Assembly: GCF_008831285.2 (NCBI RefSeq)
Contig: NC_045148.1
Coordinates: 7,259,001-7,323,000, forward strand
Reading direction: 5' to 3'
Origin: Nymphaea colorata
Taxonomy: Eukaryota; Streptophyta; Magnoliopsida; Nymphaeales; Nymphaeaceae
Length of the DNA: 64,000 nucleotides
Each line of letters opens with the position of its first letter. Position 1 is the stretch's first letter. Shown here piece by piece: positions 49,775-62,603 of the stretch. The translations under genes and the position numbers were made by a program. A model generated the notes under the pieces. The model ran no database searches, had not been told where the DNA came from, and was given only the letters and a program-made list of their open reading frames with translations.

Positions 49775-50280
49775 GCTGGGAAACTAGTCTTGTTTCCTTA
49801 ACATAACTTTGCAAGCCAAAAACTTGTGGAAGAGTATTCACCTCGGTTCAAAGTAGGGTTTTCATGAGCCAAGCTCGAGCCAAGCTTGTCCAGCTCTAGC
49901 TTGGTTCAAGTCTCCATAACCACAGCTCGAGCTCGAGTTGACTATCTAAAGCTTCACTTGGCTCAAGCTAACCAGCTTGAGCTTGACTCAGCTAAGGATG
50001 AGCCCAATTGTTGCTGGAGCTTAGCTGAGACGTTTAGTAAAAACTAGATTTGAACCATTTTTTACTTATACTAACCATGAGTTTAAAGGAGTTCAACTGA
50101 GTCAACCTTCTCTAGCTCTCCACTCGCTTATTTCATCAAGTTTATTTTTCAATTGAAATTGGATTCGTGAGCTCGAGTAGACCTTAGCCTAACAAGTTTG
50201 AGTTGAGCCCCAGTTGGCACGACTCCTTGAACATTCCTAGTTCAAAGTTTGTGATAAGGTAAGCAAGCTGGCCTTGACAA
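49775..50280 (-). pseudogene. Copia RNase H remnant, 3' flank of C, shortened
   Basis: Homologous to 17545-18645 but missing about 560 bp after gcaagctggccttga (about 50276). It contains the duplicated MITE at 49854-50239. Confidence 0.72.
49854..50239. mobile_element. hAT-type MITE, duplicate copy in the flank of C
   Basis: Starts TAGGG with gttcaaag before it and ends TGAACATTCCTA followed by gttcaaag. One terminal base differs from the A copy. Confidence 0.88.
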
Positions 50281-50299
50281 TATGAATAATGGCTGTATG

Positions 50300-50525
50300 A
50301 TGCATTTTTTTTAGGGTGAGTGGTTTTTTCCATCGCCCTTAAAAGAGGCCACTGCCCCTTTGTGTGCACCACCCCCAAGGTTCATAGAGTTTGCTTCAGG
50401 ACATACTACAGTCTAGAGGAAGAAACCATTGGGACATGTCAGTGACCATCCCAAGATTTCAACCCAAGTCCCTTTATAAGGTGGACTGCGCTTGCCACCC
50501 AATGTGCATTTATTGGCACACTTTC
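50300..50525 (-). repeat. SINE-like element (family 1), flank of C
   Basis: Minus strand: a slightly altered tggcaagcgcagtccacc (A-box-like), gggttgaaatcttgg (B-box-like), ending at an A-tail opposite the T-run 50306-50313. tgcattt-type flanks are candidate target duplications. Confidence 0.62.
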
Positions 50526-51340
50526 TTAACTATGAATTACAAGTTTGATCGTGTAAGCGTATTGTATTAGGGAGCTCCAACTAGAAGTCTAGATACCATC
50601 GTGGAGTTGGATTAGGTAATATGTTCTCGTCATTTTTAGACAGTTTGATAGAAGTGGCCATGAGGGCTGAAAAACGTTTATTATCCAGCAGATCAGCTTT
50701 GCATAGTAAGTTAGTAACTCAATCATGTATCTTTGTTGCAATGGAAATGGAACAACTTCTTGATACCAAGGAAATAACATACGGTATTAATGCATGGGAC
50801 ATAAATCCCATGTCACAAGAATACCAAAAGTACCCTCATACATGAGCTTTCTTGCAATTGAAGAGAGATTTTAAGTTTTTTTGCAAATAGTCTAGGAAGT
50901 TGACTGATTTTAGGATTTGTACATAGATAAATGCTTAAGTAATATGGATAGCTCAATTCACTAAGGAACATGAATGGTTCCTGAGGGAGTTGTAGTAATG
51001 ACTTGGGATGACAGCTGGTAGACGGCCAGTCTCCATTTCAAGTGTCAGGGTGCCAACCTTCTATGCGGCAAAAGGGGGAGGGGGTCACTAATGCACAAGT
51101 TGAAGTGCATTAGGAGGAAGGGGGCACTCTAAAGCACTGAAAGCAGACCCTATACCCTAAGATATAACTTGGCAGCATGTAGTGGTAGAGCCAAAAACTT
51201 GGGCTCTAATTATACTTTGAACTTGAAGGGCATTCATATATAAATAATGAAGAGGACTAAGGTCCTAATATGTAAATAAAGTAATTTATGTGGAATGGTG
51301 TGGGCAATCAATCACATCAGCCCACATTTGTCTCTGTCAC

Positions 51341-51492
51341 TTGGCAGCAGAGACACTTTGTGAGTGTCTTATGAATCTGCCTCAAAAATTGGAGTAGGTT
51401 CATGAAACAATAGTTCTAATATTCGATGAATCTAAACCCATCTGTGGGCTGTATATATTCATGAGACACTCACAAAGCGTCTCTGCTGTCAA
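51341..51492. repeat. foldback hairpin element, flank of C
   Basis: ggcagcagagacactttgtg pairs with cacaaagcgtctctgctgtc over about 37 bp with few mismatches. It is the best-preserved outer stem of the three copies. Confidence 0.8.
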
Positions 51493-51989
51493 ATGACACT
51501 GAAGAAAACAAGAGGTTGGGTGAAATTTTCGACTCTCTACAAGGCAGTGGGTCTTCCCGCTCTCCCAAAAGGCACAGGAACTAGCACTAAAGATTTCCAC
51601 TTAAACTTAATTTTATTAAATGAAGCAAAAGATAGTCAACAAATTAAAGTTCAAATTTACTCAATAGACACACCCAGTGCCCTTTCTTGATATTTTGTTA
51701 CTCTGCCACATGTTTGTAGCATTTGCACATTAGTTCTGATTTCATATGATAGTATGTCTACTTTCTATAAGCTGAAGTTGAGTTCGAGTCAGTTTTTTAT
51801 GGTTAGGTATGTCAATTTTTTATGCTTAGGTATAATTTTTGGCATGAAATTTTGGATTAACTATAGCATGCCAAAAAAAACCCGAGTTTGAACACATGAC
51901 CTGGAGATTGCTTTGCTTGAAATTTCAATCCCTCAAATGAAACTAGGAAAAAAAAGCCAGACATGGAAGGAGGAGGGAAGGGGGACTGC

Positions 51990-53093
51990 GCCAATTTTCA
52001 AGGTTTTAAAAATAGAATAGATGATAAGTAATATGGCTTAATTACGAAGCTTATGCAAATTAATCTAATTGACATAAATATCTAGTGAATACTCTATTTC
52101 TCAGCTTCTTATTTTTCTAGTTTTTGAAAGAAATTAGCTTTTCTTTTTTTTATTTTTCATCCAAACACCAGAGAAGTGGAGGCAAGCTTTTTACTTCCAA
52201 ATTCTCTTTATTTTCATGAAATGTGATATGCTCAGACACACTCAACAAAATAAATATTATGTTTGATCACACTATTTTATTGGATAACATTCAAACGGTA
52301 GGTTGGATGAAGAGACTGCAGTGCACGCTCTTTGAGAGTGTGCTGACAATAGAATGGTTGTGTTGGAGAAAGCTTATAAATGAGTGGATTTGACTACATA
52401 ATCAGACCCAAGAGAGTCACATGGCTTGCAATAAGAACAACAAGAACTTAATGAGATTAGGAAGAAGTATAACATATTTAAAATCACCAAATTATAAATT
52501 TTGCTTGGCAGATGATGCTAGCTTCAAGTAGATAATGTATGTGCCGAATCACAGTGATAACGTGATATGACATCCCTACCTCGGTAGGGATATCAAATTA
52601 GAACATGCAACGATAAAAACCTAGGGGAATGCATGATCCATTTCAACTAGAATGTGATATCATTTTCAGCATATGAGGTCTCATTAGCTACTATAGTATT
52701 CATGGGCACTAATATTCTTCATTTAAATTAGGTTACACAGCTTAACATTGTCACAATAGCTAAGCTAACTTAAATAAAAAAGTATATTTATAATATGTAA
52801 TTTTTGCATGTATTTGATATATATAATATTTATAATCATTGCTTGGTCATTCTTAAGAGCAAAGATTCTGTTTCAAACTTATTAACAAAGATTCTTAATT
52901 GATAACAAGAAGATTGCCAAGGTCACAAACACTTTGAACTTTTATAAAACCTTTTATATTGGAACTAGCTCATTTCCTGGTATTGGTAGAAAACGAAATT
53001 GCGTGTTCAATATAACATTTCAGCATACCATCACTTACAACACTTTCAATCCAATGAATCTCTCTGGGGTGTGTGTGTATGTATAAAAATTGA

Positions 53094-53144
<51 letters not shown>

Positions 53145-53160
53145 GCAACAATAGAAAACA
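51990..53160. other. AT-rich spacer before unit 4, nothing recognised
   Basis: No homology to the other units is seen, and there is no coding sequence. A compound (AT)n(GA)n at 53098-53143 marks the start of the D-flank homology. Confidence 0.55.
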
Positions 53161-53306
53161 ATGTGCCTAGAGGTTGGGGAAGAGAGAAGATGAGAGACAG
53201 AAGAGAAAGCTAGAGAAAAGAAACCCCATAGAGGAAGTGGGAGAGCATACCATTATTTGTTTTGTTGGATATAATGCTCGCAAGCTAAAGATTGAATAAG
53301 GGAGAG

Positions 53307-53555
53307 ATGCCTGCAAGAAAAGGAAGAGTATGGGTGTGGTGGCAGAAGGCAGTGGATGCAAGCATATGGTCGGCGACCAAGGTGGAGGCTGCCATACGGG
53401 AGAGGAATAGGTTTAGGGTCGAGGAAGGCTGCAATGAAGGCATTCGCCAGGTAAGGAGACAGCTATTGAATGAAATGGTGCTCGTAAGGGAAAGGATGCT
53501 GCTAAAGAGGAATAGTCTCATCTTACGTGATCATCTCCTTCCAATGATGCCATGA
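53307..53555 (+). CDS. small conserved ORF of unknown function in the minus-gene flank
   Basis: 82 codons from the ATG at 53307, beginning MPARKGRVWVWWQKAVDASI. It is rich in Arg, Glu and Trp (IRERNRFRVEEGCNEG, VRRQLLNEMVLVRERMLL). Related but broken frames occur at the same place in the flanks of G (about 35552: MPARKRVWAWWQKAVEAG, soon stopped) and F (about 4737: TARKRGVSVRQHKVVEAS, stopped). Its integrity only in unit 4 may be chance. I do not recognise the family. It could be a fragment of a transposon or of a host gene. Confidence 0.3.
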   Translation: MPARKGRVWVWWQKAVDASIWSATKVEAAIRERNRFRVEEGCNEGIRQVRRQLLNEMVLVRERMLLKRNSLILRDHLLPMMP

Positions 53556-54327
53556 CTACTGACCAACTTTCTGCTTATCAGCAGTGAAGGAGCTTGCTTT
53601 TGTGGTTTTGGATTTTAGTGGAAAATATATTTGATAATCAAAACTGAAAATCTCATTTGTTTCAAAGGAGGAGGATTATACGTATGACTATAGTTGAGTT
53701 GGCATAAATAAATGAAATAAAATTAATTAAACAGATCAGCCTTGCTACAATGCAATTAAAAATCACTTTATCTTTGATTAATAATGACATTGTTTATTAT
53801 TGAATTAATGACATTTCAAGATTTGACGTCTGATATTGTGCCTCCTATTCTTTCCGTGATTGAAAAGGAAGTTGGCCTAATTTCTTCATTCCTTCTCAGT
53901 ATATATCAACAATTTTTTGAATTAATGGTTTCTAAAAGTTTATGTTAAATTTCAGGAGTTGTGTACAATGTTGTGAAGGTAAACTCTCTTTTACAAGTTA
54001 ACCCTATTAGCATCCTTTTTTTTACATTATTTTGGCAAATTTTAACATATTTTTTCTAAAATATATAGTAACTTGTATGGAATTCTCAAAAGCAAAGATT
54101 CAGTTTCAAACTTATTGACAAAGAATTCTTTTGTAGAGCATTATAGCTGCTTAAATCCCCCATCGTAGTTCTAACATTCTCTTGTAGTGTGTATCATTCA
54201 GCATAACTAATAATTATCCAACACTAATAGACATTGATAACAATATCTCTTATTAACTTTGGGGCATTTATTTTTAAAGAAAACTTCAGAGTTATCGGTC
54301 TTATGGCATGCTTAGTAGTTGTAGTAT

Positions 54328-57300
54328 TCAATTGGGAAATGCTTCAATAAGTGAAAAAAGAGAATTGTGGAGGGGGGTGATGTTGCAATGGTTGAACCCT
54401 CCACCCTTGAGAAGCTTCCTCCATTCCGCCTCTGTCCTCTCCTTTCCCCCCAAATACACAAGCATTGTCACATCCAACACCATTTTAATGTCTTTCCATG
54501 CATCCTCATTAGCTTCACACTGCAATACAACCTCCACTAACATAACCATCCCAGTGTTCTCTGGAATTGCTTTCTTACATTGCTTCAGTATCTTTATGCA
54601 GTCCTCATCACTCCAATTATGCAATATCCACTGCATCACACAAAAATTAATTAGAAGGAAAAGAATATTAATACCATTGATATACGGTCTTCAACAATCA
54701 ATTTTGCACTATGGTACTATATCAGCATACAATATAGGTTATGACAAGCCCAAAATTGATTATATTGTACTATATCTTCAGGCCTACATAACATTCTAGC
54801 CAGAAATTTGATTTAAAGCATACAATATAGGTTATGACAATCCCAAAATTGATACAAATGGATTTTCAAGTAAAACATGACTCAAAACAGAATAGATCAT
54901 TGAACATGCACAAATTTCCATAATATACAATTGGGTCTGGAAAAAATCGATTCAAACCAATTATCACATAACATCGCATGCTCATAAAACAAAAACATGC
55001 ATACAAACAAATGCAATATCAGATTCATAAATGGATGCAACACATAATATGATCCAAAATCATAGATCCAAGTGCATTTACCATAGCAAGAATAAACTGG
55101 ATCTATTGTATATATGAATAAAAACTTGAGTACCAAACATGCAATTTCAACTATTTAGATACCAAATGAAATCTAATCCACAAATACCATCCAATGCACA
55201 ATATGGATACAAACACTAACCAAGTAGCCATACAAGGTTTGAATGGCCAAATATGCATAATATTAGATGCAAAGTTAGGATCCAACACCCAATGAGATCT
55301 CATAAACAATAAGAATAATAACAACAACAATACTAACATATTCCAAAAGCAAAATTATAAAAGTTCCACAAAAATATCCTTGCATATTCATGGATCGCAT
55401 TTAACAATCATCATATTAACTTAAGTAAACCATGGTGATCAATTCAGATCTGGTTGGATTAAAATTTTACCAAAAAAAGAAACAGTGGAATCCTTTCGAG
55501 CATGCACAGGCACCCAGGTGCCTGCATGTTGTCTCATAGAGGAGAACCCTCCCTTTGGCAGCACAGGGAGGTGGACCTTCATGTAGACATACAACCATTT
55601 AAGGTGTCTGCATCTTGTCGCAAAATGTTTTAAGAATCCACCTAAACTAATAATGTTTTTTAATGTTTGCTTAGAGAAAACTGTTTCAACATAAATTTTC
55701 CAAGGCCATACCCAATTGCTTACAAGGTTCTACCTTATTTAAGTCATTCAAGGCCTGTGGACTTATAGCAGATCCTTCAACTTAGTGTTGTACTTGCCAT
55801 CATTTGCAGCCTAGAGGAGTAACCCAAGAGTATGTTAATAATCATAGGATTCAAACCTTGGATCTTTGAGTGTGAGCCACCTAGCTGCTCGGTTGCCTTA
55901 CCCCCTTTGAGCCTCTGCCTAAATTAACTTGTTCTACCTAAGAAGAGAAAAGGAAAGAAGAAGAAAAGAAAAACGAAGTGGGGAAACAATCATGTGGTGC
56001 ATATAATAGTTGTCTATTGGGGTGATCCTTTATGAATCGTTTAGAGCACACGGTTGTGCATGCAACAAATGTATAAGGAAGGAAAAATTTAGAAAGCGGA
56101 TTAGAGTATTTTAGAAATTCTTTAGAAATAAATATATATTTTAAAGTTTCAACTTTTTCATAAGCCCGACCTTCTAAAAATTTTCCTTTTCAACTTTAAT
56201 CGGGGTATATTTTGGTCATTACACACCTTTATGCACAATTTGTGCATAGGGGTGTGCACATAACCAGTTTTGAAAAAAAAAAAGACAGGTTTTTGGTGTA
56301 ATTTTGTATGCGGCAAACTAAACTTTAGTTTGTTAAATAAGGAAAAAAGGAGCATTTGGAAAATGGAACAATGTGGTCCATAGAAGTAACTGTCGTTCGG
56401 CATAATCTCCTTAAATCAGATTTTGTTGTTTATGTGTGGGATTATTCGTGAGCTGCTGTGGTTGGTTTTCTGTTCTTTCAATGACTTGATGGCAATCTGT
56501 GCTGTTTTTCCCACATAAAAGATCGGCTTTAGGACAGAGCCAATGCGTCGTAAAATGCAGTAAAACCCTCAAATCGTATGCTACCCTTTTATTTAAAGAC
56601 ATGTTCAGCACAAAAGTTCGGATATTTTTGTGTGATATTCATCCAAATCTCAATGCTCACTAGACCTAAGTTAATGGCAGGGATTGGCAAGAAAAATCAA
56701 GTGTTGGGCATGGAGTTAAACTGCCAAGTGTTGAAGTACTATAAAGACTCACTTTCATGAAGACTGCATCAGCCTTGGGAATCTCCTCAAACATGTCACC
56801 ACCCACATGAGTGACCCCCTGGTACCTTGGTGCAGTAGCCACAACATGGGGAAGGTCCAGGTTGATACCTTTCACGTGTGGGTAGGACTTCACTATCTCT
56901 GCAATGGCTTTTCCGGTGCCACCACCGACATCGACAAGCGAGCCAAACCTACTGAACCCGTGGTCATACTCTGCCATGACTGCCTTCATTATGATTTTGC
57001 AGGTACAAACCATAGCTGAATTAAATAGCTGGTTAAATTCAGGGTTTGCAGCTCCATATCCCCAGAGATCTACACCAAGAACCTTCTCGAAGGCTACACC
57101 TCCCTCTTTCACACTCCTGCTTAAACAGTGCCATACAGGCAAAGTAGAAGGATAGTTTTGCATGAGCACCATCGGAGCCAGGCTGAGCTCACCATCCCTG
57201 ACCAGCCACCTAGAGGCTGACGTTAGACCGAACTCGGGCTGGGGGTTACTGTTGGCACCATTTTCACCACCAATCGGTCGATCGCGCCGCACAAACACAT

Positions 57301-57529
57301 GTTTCCTCACTAACAGCCTCATGATGCGGAAGAGGGAGCTGATATCCGGCGAGGGTGCCGGCAGCTCAGCTGCAATCTGGTGTAGGGTCATGGGCCGGCC
57401 ATTCCGGTGGATTATGTCTGCGATGCCGAGCTCGACTGCACATTTGAGCAACATCGAGTCGGCAAATGCAAAGAGTTGTTGGAATATCTCGATCTGACCT
57501 TGCACCAGCCTCTCCTCTTCCATCTCCAT
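54328..57529 (-). CDS. O-methyltransferase D (class II, COMT-type), two exons
   Basis: The only intact minus-strand gene. Exon 1 is 57529-56753 (259 codons), the donor is GTGAGT, the intron is 2122 bp and the acceptor is gatgcag. Exon 2 is 54630-54328. Protein 359 aa, or 357 if translation starts at the second ATG (57523, MEEER). Dimerisation region near 12-60. Near residue 80 there is a short segment (RRDRPIGGENGANSNPQ) that is longer than in A and B. SAM motif LVDVGGGTG at 198-206. Catalytic His is H263 (WILHNWSDEDC, where HNW replaces the usual HDW), with acids E292 (MLVEVVLQ) and E326 (RTEAEW). It would methylate a hydroxyl on a small aromatic substrate; which one is unknown. TATA-like box at 57583. 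The intron holds sequence shared with E and G plus a SINE-like repeat. Confidence 0.9.
55690..55915 (-). repeat. SINE-like repeat (family 2), intron D
   Basis: A-box-like gcagctaggtggctcac and B-box-like ggtttgaatcc on the minus strand, as in E and G. Confidence 0.5.
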
Positions 57530-57582
57530 CTATCTCTTTTCCCCCTCCAATCTCGCACTTGTGAGAAACGGTTGTGGGCAGG

Positions 57583-57590
57583 TTATAATA
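57583..57590 (-). promoter_or_regulatory. TATA-like box of gene D
   Basis: TATTATAA, 54-61 nt upstream of the first ATG; conserved upstream of F and E. A start site about 30 nt downstream would give a leader of only 25-30 nt. Confidence 0.6.
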
Positions 57591-57649
57591 CCACATGACA
57601 AGAGGTTGCCCTGTCTCACTCCCTCTCTTTCCGAATGGTGCGACCAAGA

Positions 57650-60590
57650 TCGACTTGCGTGCCCCATGACTGAATTTGGCCGATTGAACAATTTAGCTGA
57701 AAGCAACAGTGAATTGACATAAAATATTTACAATCTATGTAAAAAATGGAAAAATATTCAAATTAACTAACAAATAAAAAATGCTTAGGGTGCGTTTGGA
57801 TACACCTTGAAAACGATGTTTCGGAACCAAAATGATGTTTTGCTTCTCAAACGTGGTTTTGAGGGACAACCTCAAAACTGGGTTTCTGAAAACCCAGTTT
57901 TTTCAAAATAGTGTTTTCTTTCATGTTTTTAATAACCTGTTTGGGGTTTTTTTTTTCAAACAAAAGAACGTTTTGGAAAAAAGGCACTGTTCATCTTGCT
58001 TTGGTTATTATTATAAATATTTCAACAACCCTGGTCGTAAATAATGCTATGAGCATTCTCATGGTATCAAGATTGTCAAATTAATATATATATGTGATTT
58101 TTTTTTTAACCCATTGAATACTTTAGATGGTTTTTGTATGTGCCTCACATCATTAACTTTTACTAAACTTCTATTGTTGTTCTCCTCAAAAGCAGGTAAT
58201 CATTTTTCCACAATTGTTAATTGTTGGTCGTTCGTGTTCAATTTTTTCTTTTAAAAAACTGTGGCACTCTTGCAATTCTTATCCAGACTCATGCTTGTTC
58301 GTTTTGTACTTCTTGAATTACCTACCCACAATTAAAAATCCACTTTTGAACATAAAAAATTGCTTTTATTAAATACTAAGATTAAAACAATAAAAAATTT
58401 TCATAAATTCAGTTTCGTTTCTTGCACCATCCATTAGAATTAAGTAGAAAAAAGGAGGGGTCCAGAATTGCCACCATTCAGCATCAGAGACGGAAGCCGG
58501 AACAACAGCCTCAATAATGCAGGAATAGGGACTCCACTCAAGGTTCTGCATTATTCCTATGAATCTCCCTTACTTATCGTGTGGTACAATTGCTCATAAA
58601 TTGCTGCAATGTTACTCTATTTCTCTGTTTCTTCTGATGCTGGACTCATCAGCCTTAACCTTCTAATCTTGCTTCTTTTTCACGTTCCTTGTTGCTTCTG
58701 ATGGTGGGTGGCATATCCGGGCCAATTGTTGGATTACTTGACCACTAAGGTTGGTTTGATGGTTTTCTTGAGTTAAGATACCAGGTCTTAGAGGTATTAG
58801 CTCCGACATCATCTTGGAACTTAAGTTTGACATTTATTCTCCAATTTGGCTTGCAGAGTAAGTTGAGTCTTAACTTTAATTGATAGTGCAAGAAACGAGA
58901 GTCGGGATAGGGACGCCAAAATTTTCTTGATCAAAATACCCCTCATAAAGTGAAAAGGGGATGGTTTTTATTTAAAAAAAAAAGCTAAAAGTCTAAAATA
59001 TACATTTCATTATCAAAATTTCTAAAATACCTCAATCCTCCCTCATTTTTACTTGAGCTTATATTCTTTGCGCGCACACCCCTGTGCGTGAAACTCAATC
59101 TCATCACCAGACTTTTGGTGTCTGTAGGGATGTTAATATCTGCCATTTGGATCGAATCAAACTGAATTATTCAGAAAAAAAAACAAATATGAAAAAGAAA
59201 AATCACATCTGTTTAAGGAATCAGATTGGATTTGGATTAAATTCGGTTTTTGACATATATAAATATTCAATCAGATTCTGATTGAATTTAGTTTTAAATG
59301 AATATTCTATATTCAATGTTTTTACATTTTATCACATTCTGTTCAAAATTCAAAATAGGTTATGAATATAAAACTCATATTCAGATTGTGAAATCAGATT
59401 TCGGACTTATTTTGAATAAATTTGGATAAAGATTTACCTAATACAATGAGATAACAAATTAATTATTGAGTTTCCTAGCATTAATAAATTAGGGGTTTAC
59501 GGATTAAGACCAAAATTATGCAACTGTATTTATTAGTACTGAATTCCATTTGTGGAAGAGATCACCTTCGATTACTAAATTCCATTTGTGTCTCGATCAG
59601 AAGTTCACGCATGGTTGCCTTCCGTAAAGGTTAGGCTAACTATCAACTAGTTAGTTGGATCTAGGCACAATTTATCATCTCACCTGACACTCGGAGCATC
59701 TAAAATTTATTCAAATGACGCCATATGCGAAGATTTTAGGTAGAGCTGTGTCGTTGAGGAGTTTTAGCAAACATATCAAAGATAGATCATGCATGAAATT
59801 AACAGATGAATGCTTCAAAAAGGATCATGAAAATAAAAACTTTAAGGTTCTCTCTAGATGCCTAAAGAGAGAGATCTAGAGAGAGAGTGGAGAGGAATAC
59901 CTGTGTTCCCGACGGACAATGTTCTCTTTGTGGGTGACAAATGAATTACAATGTGCATTTGAACACCAGAGTTTCAATACCAACCACAATGTTGATGCTG
60001 CGGCGGAGATACGAACACAAGACGATCAGAATGAGAGGAAGTGCGGCAAAGACGATAAAAAAGAAGACCGGAAAAGGTCGCCACGGTTTTTTCGCTGAAA
60101 TTTTGGGAAAACTTCGCGGGAAGAGTTACATAGCATAGGTATAGATGGGTACATATAGTGCACTTCAGCAACAAAGTACAATTTTTGTTGATAAATAGTT
60201 GGGTCATTTGTTAACGAAATCTATATTTCTTACTGTGCGTCCACCTTTTGCAACAAAGATATTAGTCACTAAATCCAGACGTGGAAGTGCGGTGGAACCC
60301 TACAGTAACTAAATATCATTTTCGTTGCTGATCCTGCAGTGATCATCTATGACGCGATTCACATTTTGTTGCTAAAATCCCAAGAAGCTGCAACGCATGT
60401 CTGCCCTTCGTCATTAAAGGTGAGAAACGGAGAGAGAAGACTTTAGCCATGGCAGAGAGTTTTCTGAGATGGAAAGAGAAACCCTTGGCAATGACCGAGG
60501 GGTTTTCTTAGATCAGGAGAGAAACCCTCCGCCATGGCCGAGGGTTTGAGAGATAGAGACAAGGATTAAAAAAGAAGAAAAATAAAGCCT
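57650..60590. other. unit 4 intergenic region, largely unit-specific
   Basis: Homology with the other divergent promoters ends near 57900-58100. Short ORFs at 58369-58551 (minus) and 59941-60138 (plus) have no recognisable family and no repeat counterparts. At 60430-60555 a short word (gccatggc(c)gag...) recurs, giving three GA-rich near-repeats. No exon 1 of a plus-strand OMT is present where unit 4 should have one. Confidence 0.6.
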
Positions 60591-60595
60591 CAATA

Positions 60596-60799
60596 CCAGG
60601 CACAGCCAAGGAGGGGCACAGTTAAGGAAGGGCTCGCATGGTTCTGGCTCCACCTCAAATTTTTTGTTTTTATATTTATATCTAAAGTTTAGAAAATTTT
60701 CCTTGTCTTATATACAAATTTTGAAAAATGATATTTCAGCTCGTATCAAAATTTAGAAAGTTTAATTTGGCCCTTCTCATGAAAAATTTCTAACTCCGC
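60596..60799. mobile_element. hAT-type element, decayed copy
   Basis: The interior aaaatgatatttcagctc, caaaatttagaaagtttaat and end ttctaactccgccca match the elements in F and G exon 1. The left end is degraded (ccaggcacagcc). No clear target duplication. Confidence 0.65.
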
Positions 60800-61379
60800 C
60801 CATGATGGTGCCTCAAGAACAAATTTTAAACTTTATTTTGATGATTCATGCTCAATATACCATTGAAAGTGAGGTACAAGATAAATGAAAAATGGGTAAC
60901 CTGAGTTAGTATATGTATAAAATATTGTTGTTTTAACACAGAAACTGAGTCTAATTTGGACATATTGATTTAACGATGCACCATAATCAGCCCGTTGATT
61001 TGATTTGGAAAAGAAAATATTACAAAACAATGCACGGTTGGGAGATCAACAAGTCACCGCGCAACTCGTCCCCTTCCACAAGCCACCACTTAACCTTTTA
61101 CCAAGGCACTCCAAACAGCCGCGTGTGAATGTCAAATATCAAAATTACCCACACTAAACTTTTAAATCTTTTAACTGGTTCAATCTGCTACCTCACCGGT
61201 GATTGTGTATCTTGTCGAAGAAAATTTTGTGCAGCTTTCAACGCTCAATAGGTTAACCGATCAAAGAATTGGCAGTGAAAGAAATTCTTGGACAAGCAAA
61301 GGGTTTTCAATCTTTGGTTTCCTTTGTCTAGTTTATTCAAGAGATTTCGCATCATTTGAATTTTTCAGTACATGATAGT

Positions 61380-61640
61380 AGTGAAAGCAGGCCGGACAAG
61401 AATGCCTTGAGGGTTCTTAATAGCAAGAACAACTCTCCAGTTGAAGTTCTTCCAATGTCTTTCTATGGTTTATGACAAAAATCATGTTGCTTCTCCTTTT
61501 GAATGTCTACCGCTCCATCTAGAAGCCTCAATTCTTGGTGCCAAGATGGATGCTGTCGATGAGCCTCATCCGGAATGTCGACCTCCTATAACAGATTCAT
61601 CCTTGAGGCCACCCTTGTTGCTGAAAGGAAGGAGAGAGAG
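61380..61640 (+). pseudogene. possible decayed host-gene fragment
   Basis: Two adjacent frames look protein-like: SRPDKNALRVLNSKNNSPVE at about 61395-61455, and after a frame change EASILGAKMDAVDEPHPECR then PPITDSSLRPPLLLKG at about 61525-61630. Amino-acid use is unlike the surrounding random frames. I do not recognise the family, and no start or splice signals are convincing. Confidence 0.3.
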
Positions 61641-61749
61641 AGAGACTAGAAAAACATGTTTTCAGTTGAACATACATGTCCAATGGCCTGTCTGTTTGAT
61701 GGCCATGAACCATATGACATCGCCCAATTGCAAGCTTCCCATGTCCAGT

Positions 61750-62135
61750 TGAGCTGGCCAGCTTGAGCTCGACATGACTCAACTGAGAAACTCGAGCTCC
61801 AGCTCTGCTTGAACTAGAGTCGAGCTCCATAGGATAGGCTCGAAGTCGATTCAACAACACAGTGTCGAGCTTGAGCTCGACTCATTTAACTAAGTTCTGC
61901 TAAGTCTGTCTTGTTTTTTTTTTTTTTTTAACTCGTTAACTCATTTAGTTGTTATTCATTCAACTATTCTCTCATTATGTTTCAGCATTCACTATGCAGT
62001 CGAGTAAAGTCGAGTTTTTACTACTTGAACTTGAGTCATTTAACATCTCGACTCATTGTAAAGTTTGAGCCGAGTTTTGATGAGCGGCTTTGAGTCAAGC
62101 TCGAGTTGTCTCGACTCATTGTAAAGCCCTAGTCA
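61750..62135. repeat. gagctcgag-rich segment, probable old MITE
   Basis: Words such as cttgagctcgac and ctcgactcatt recur in both orientations, as in the MITE interiors at 17635-18024 and 31041-31410. It ends at taaagccctag, which could be a decayed terminal repeat. No target duplication found. Confidence 0.4.
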
Positions 62136-62556
62136 AAATACCATGCTAACCCCCTAGTATCTATGGTTACATTAATGGTGGTAATTGAAAGTGGCTGTTT
62201 GAGAGTTTCGGTGATAAGTTGGGCGACAATTTTTTGTGTGGAAAGTGATAAGGTGGTAGGTGATTTGTTGATTGCCCAAACATTGGGCAGTTATTTTTCG
62301 TTGGACAAATATCTGCAATATGCAGCACTGGAAAGTAGAGGTTGGAAGGTGAAATTTTAAGGTAATGATAGATAACTTTGAGACTGCTTGTATCGCAAGT
62401 GACTGGTCTGAAAAGACTTTTTCTTTTTTTTTTGGCCGGGAGCACTAGACCTACCACATTAACCTTAAGAATGGTAACCCTCAACCCAAATCAATTTCTC
62501 AATACAGTCAGAATAGCACCCTATACAATCGAACTGATATATATATATATATATAT

Positions 62557-62603
<47 letters not shown>

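Noticed and set aside
59090..59420. MITE starting tagggatgttaat
   Set aside because: The left end resembles the hAT-type ends seen elsewhere, but I found no matching right end or target duplication.
59941..60138. Basic 65-aa ORF (MNYNVHLNTRVS...)
   Set aside because: Arg/Lys-rich but without recognisable family, homologous copy or signals; the reverse strand is open too.
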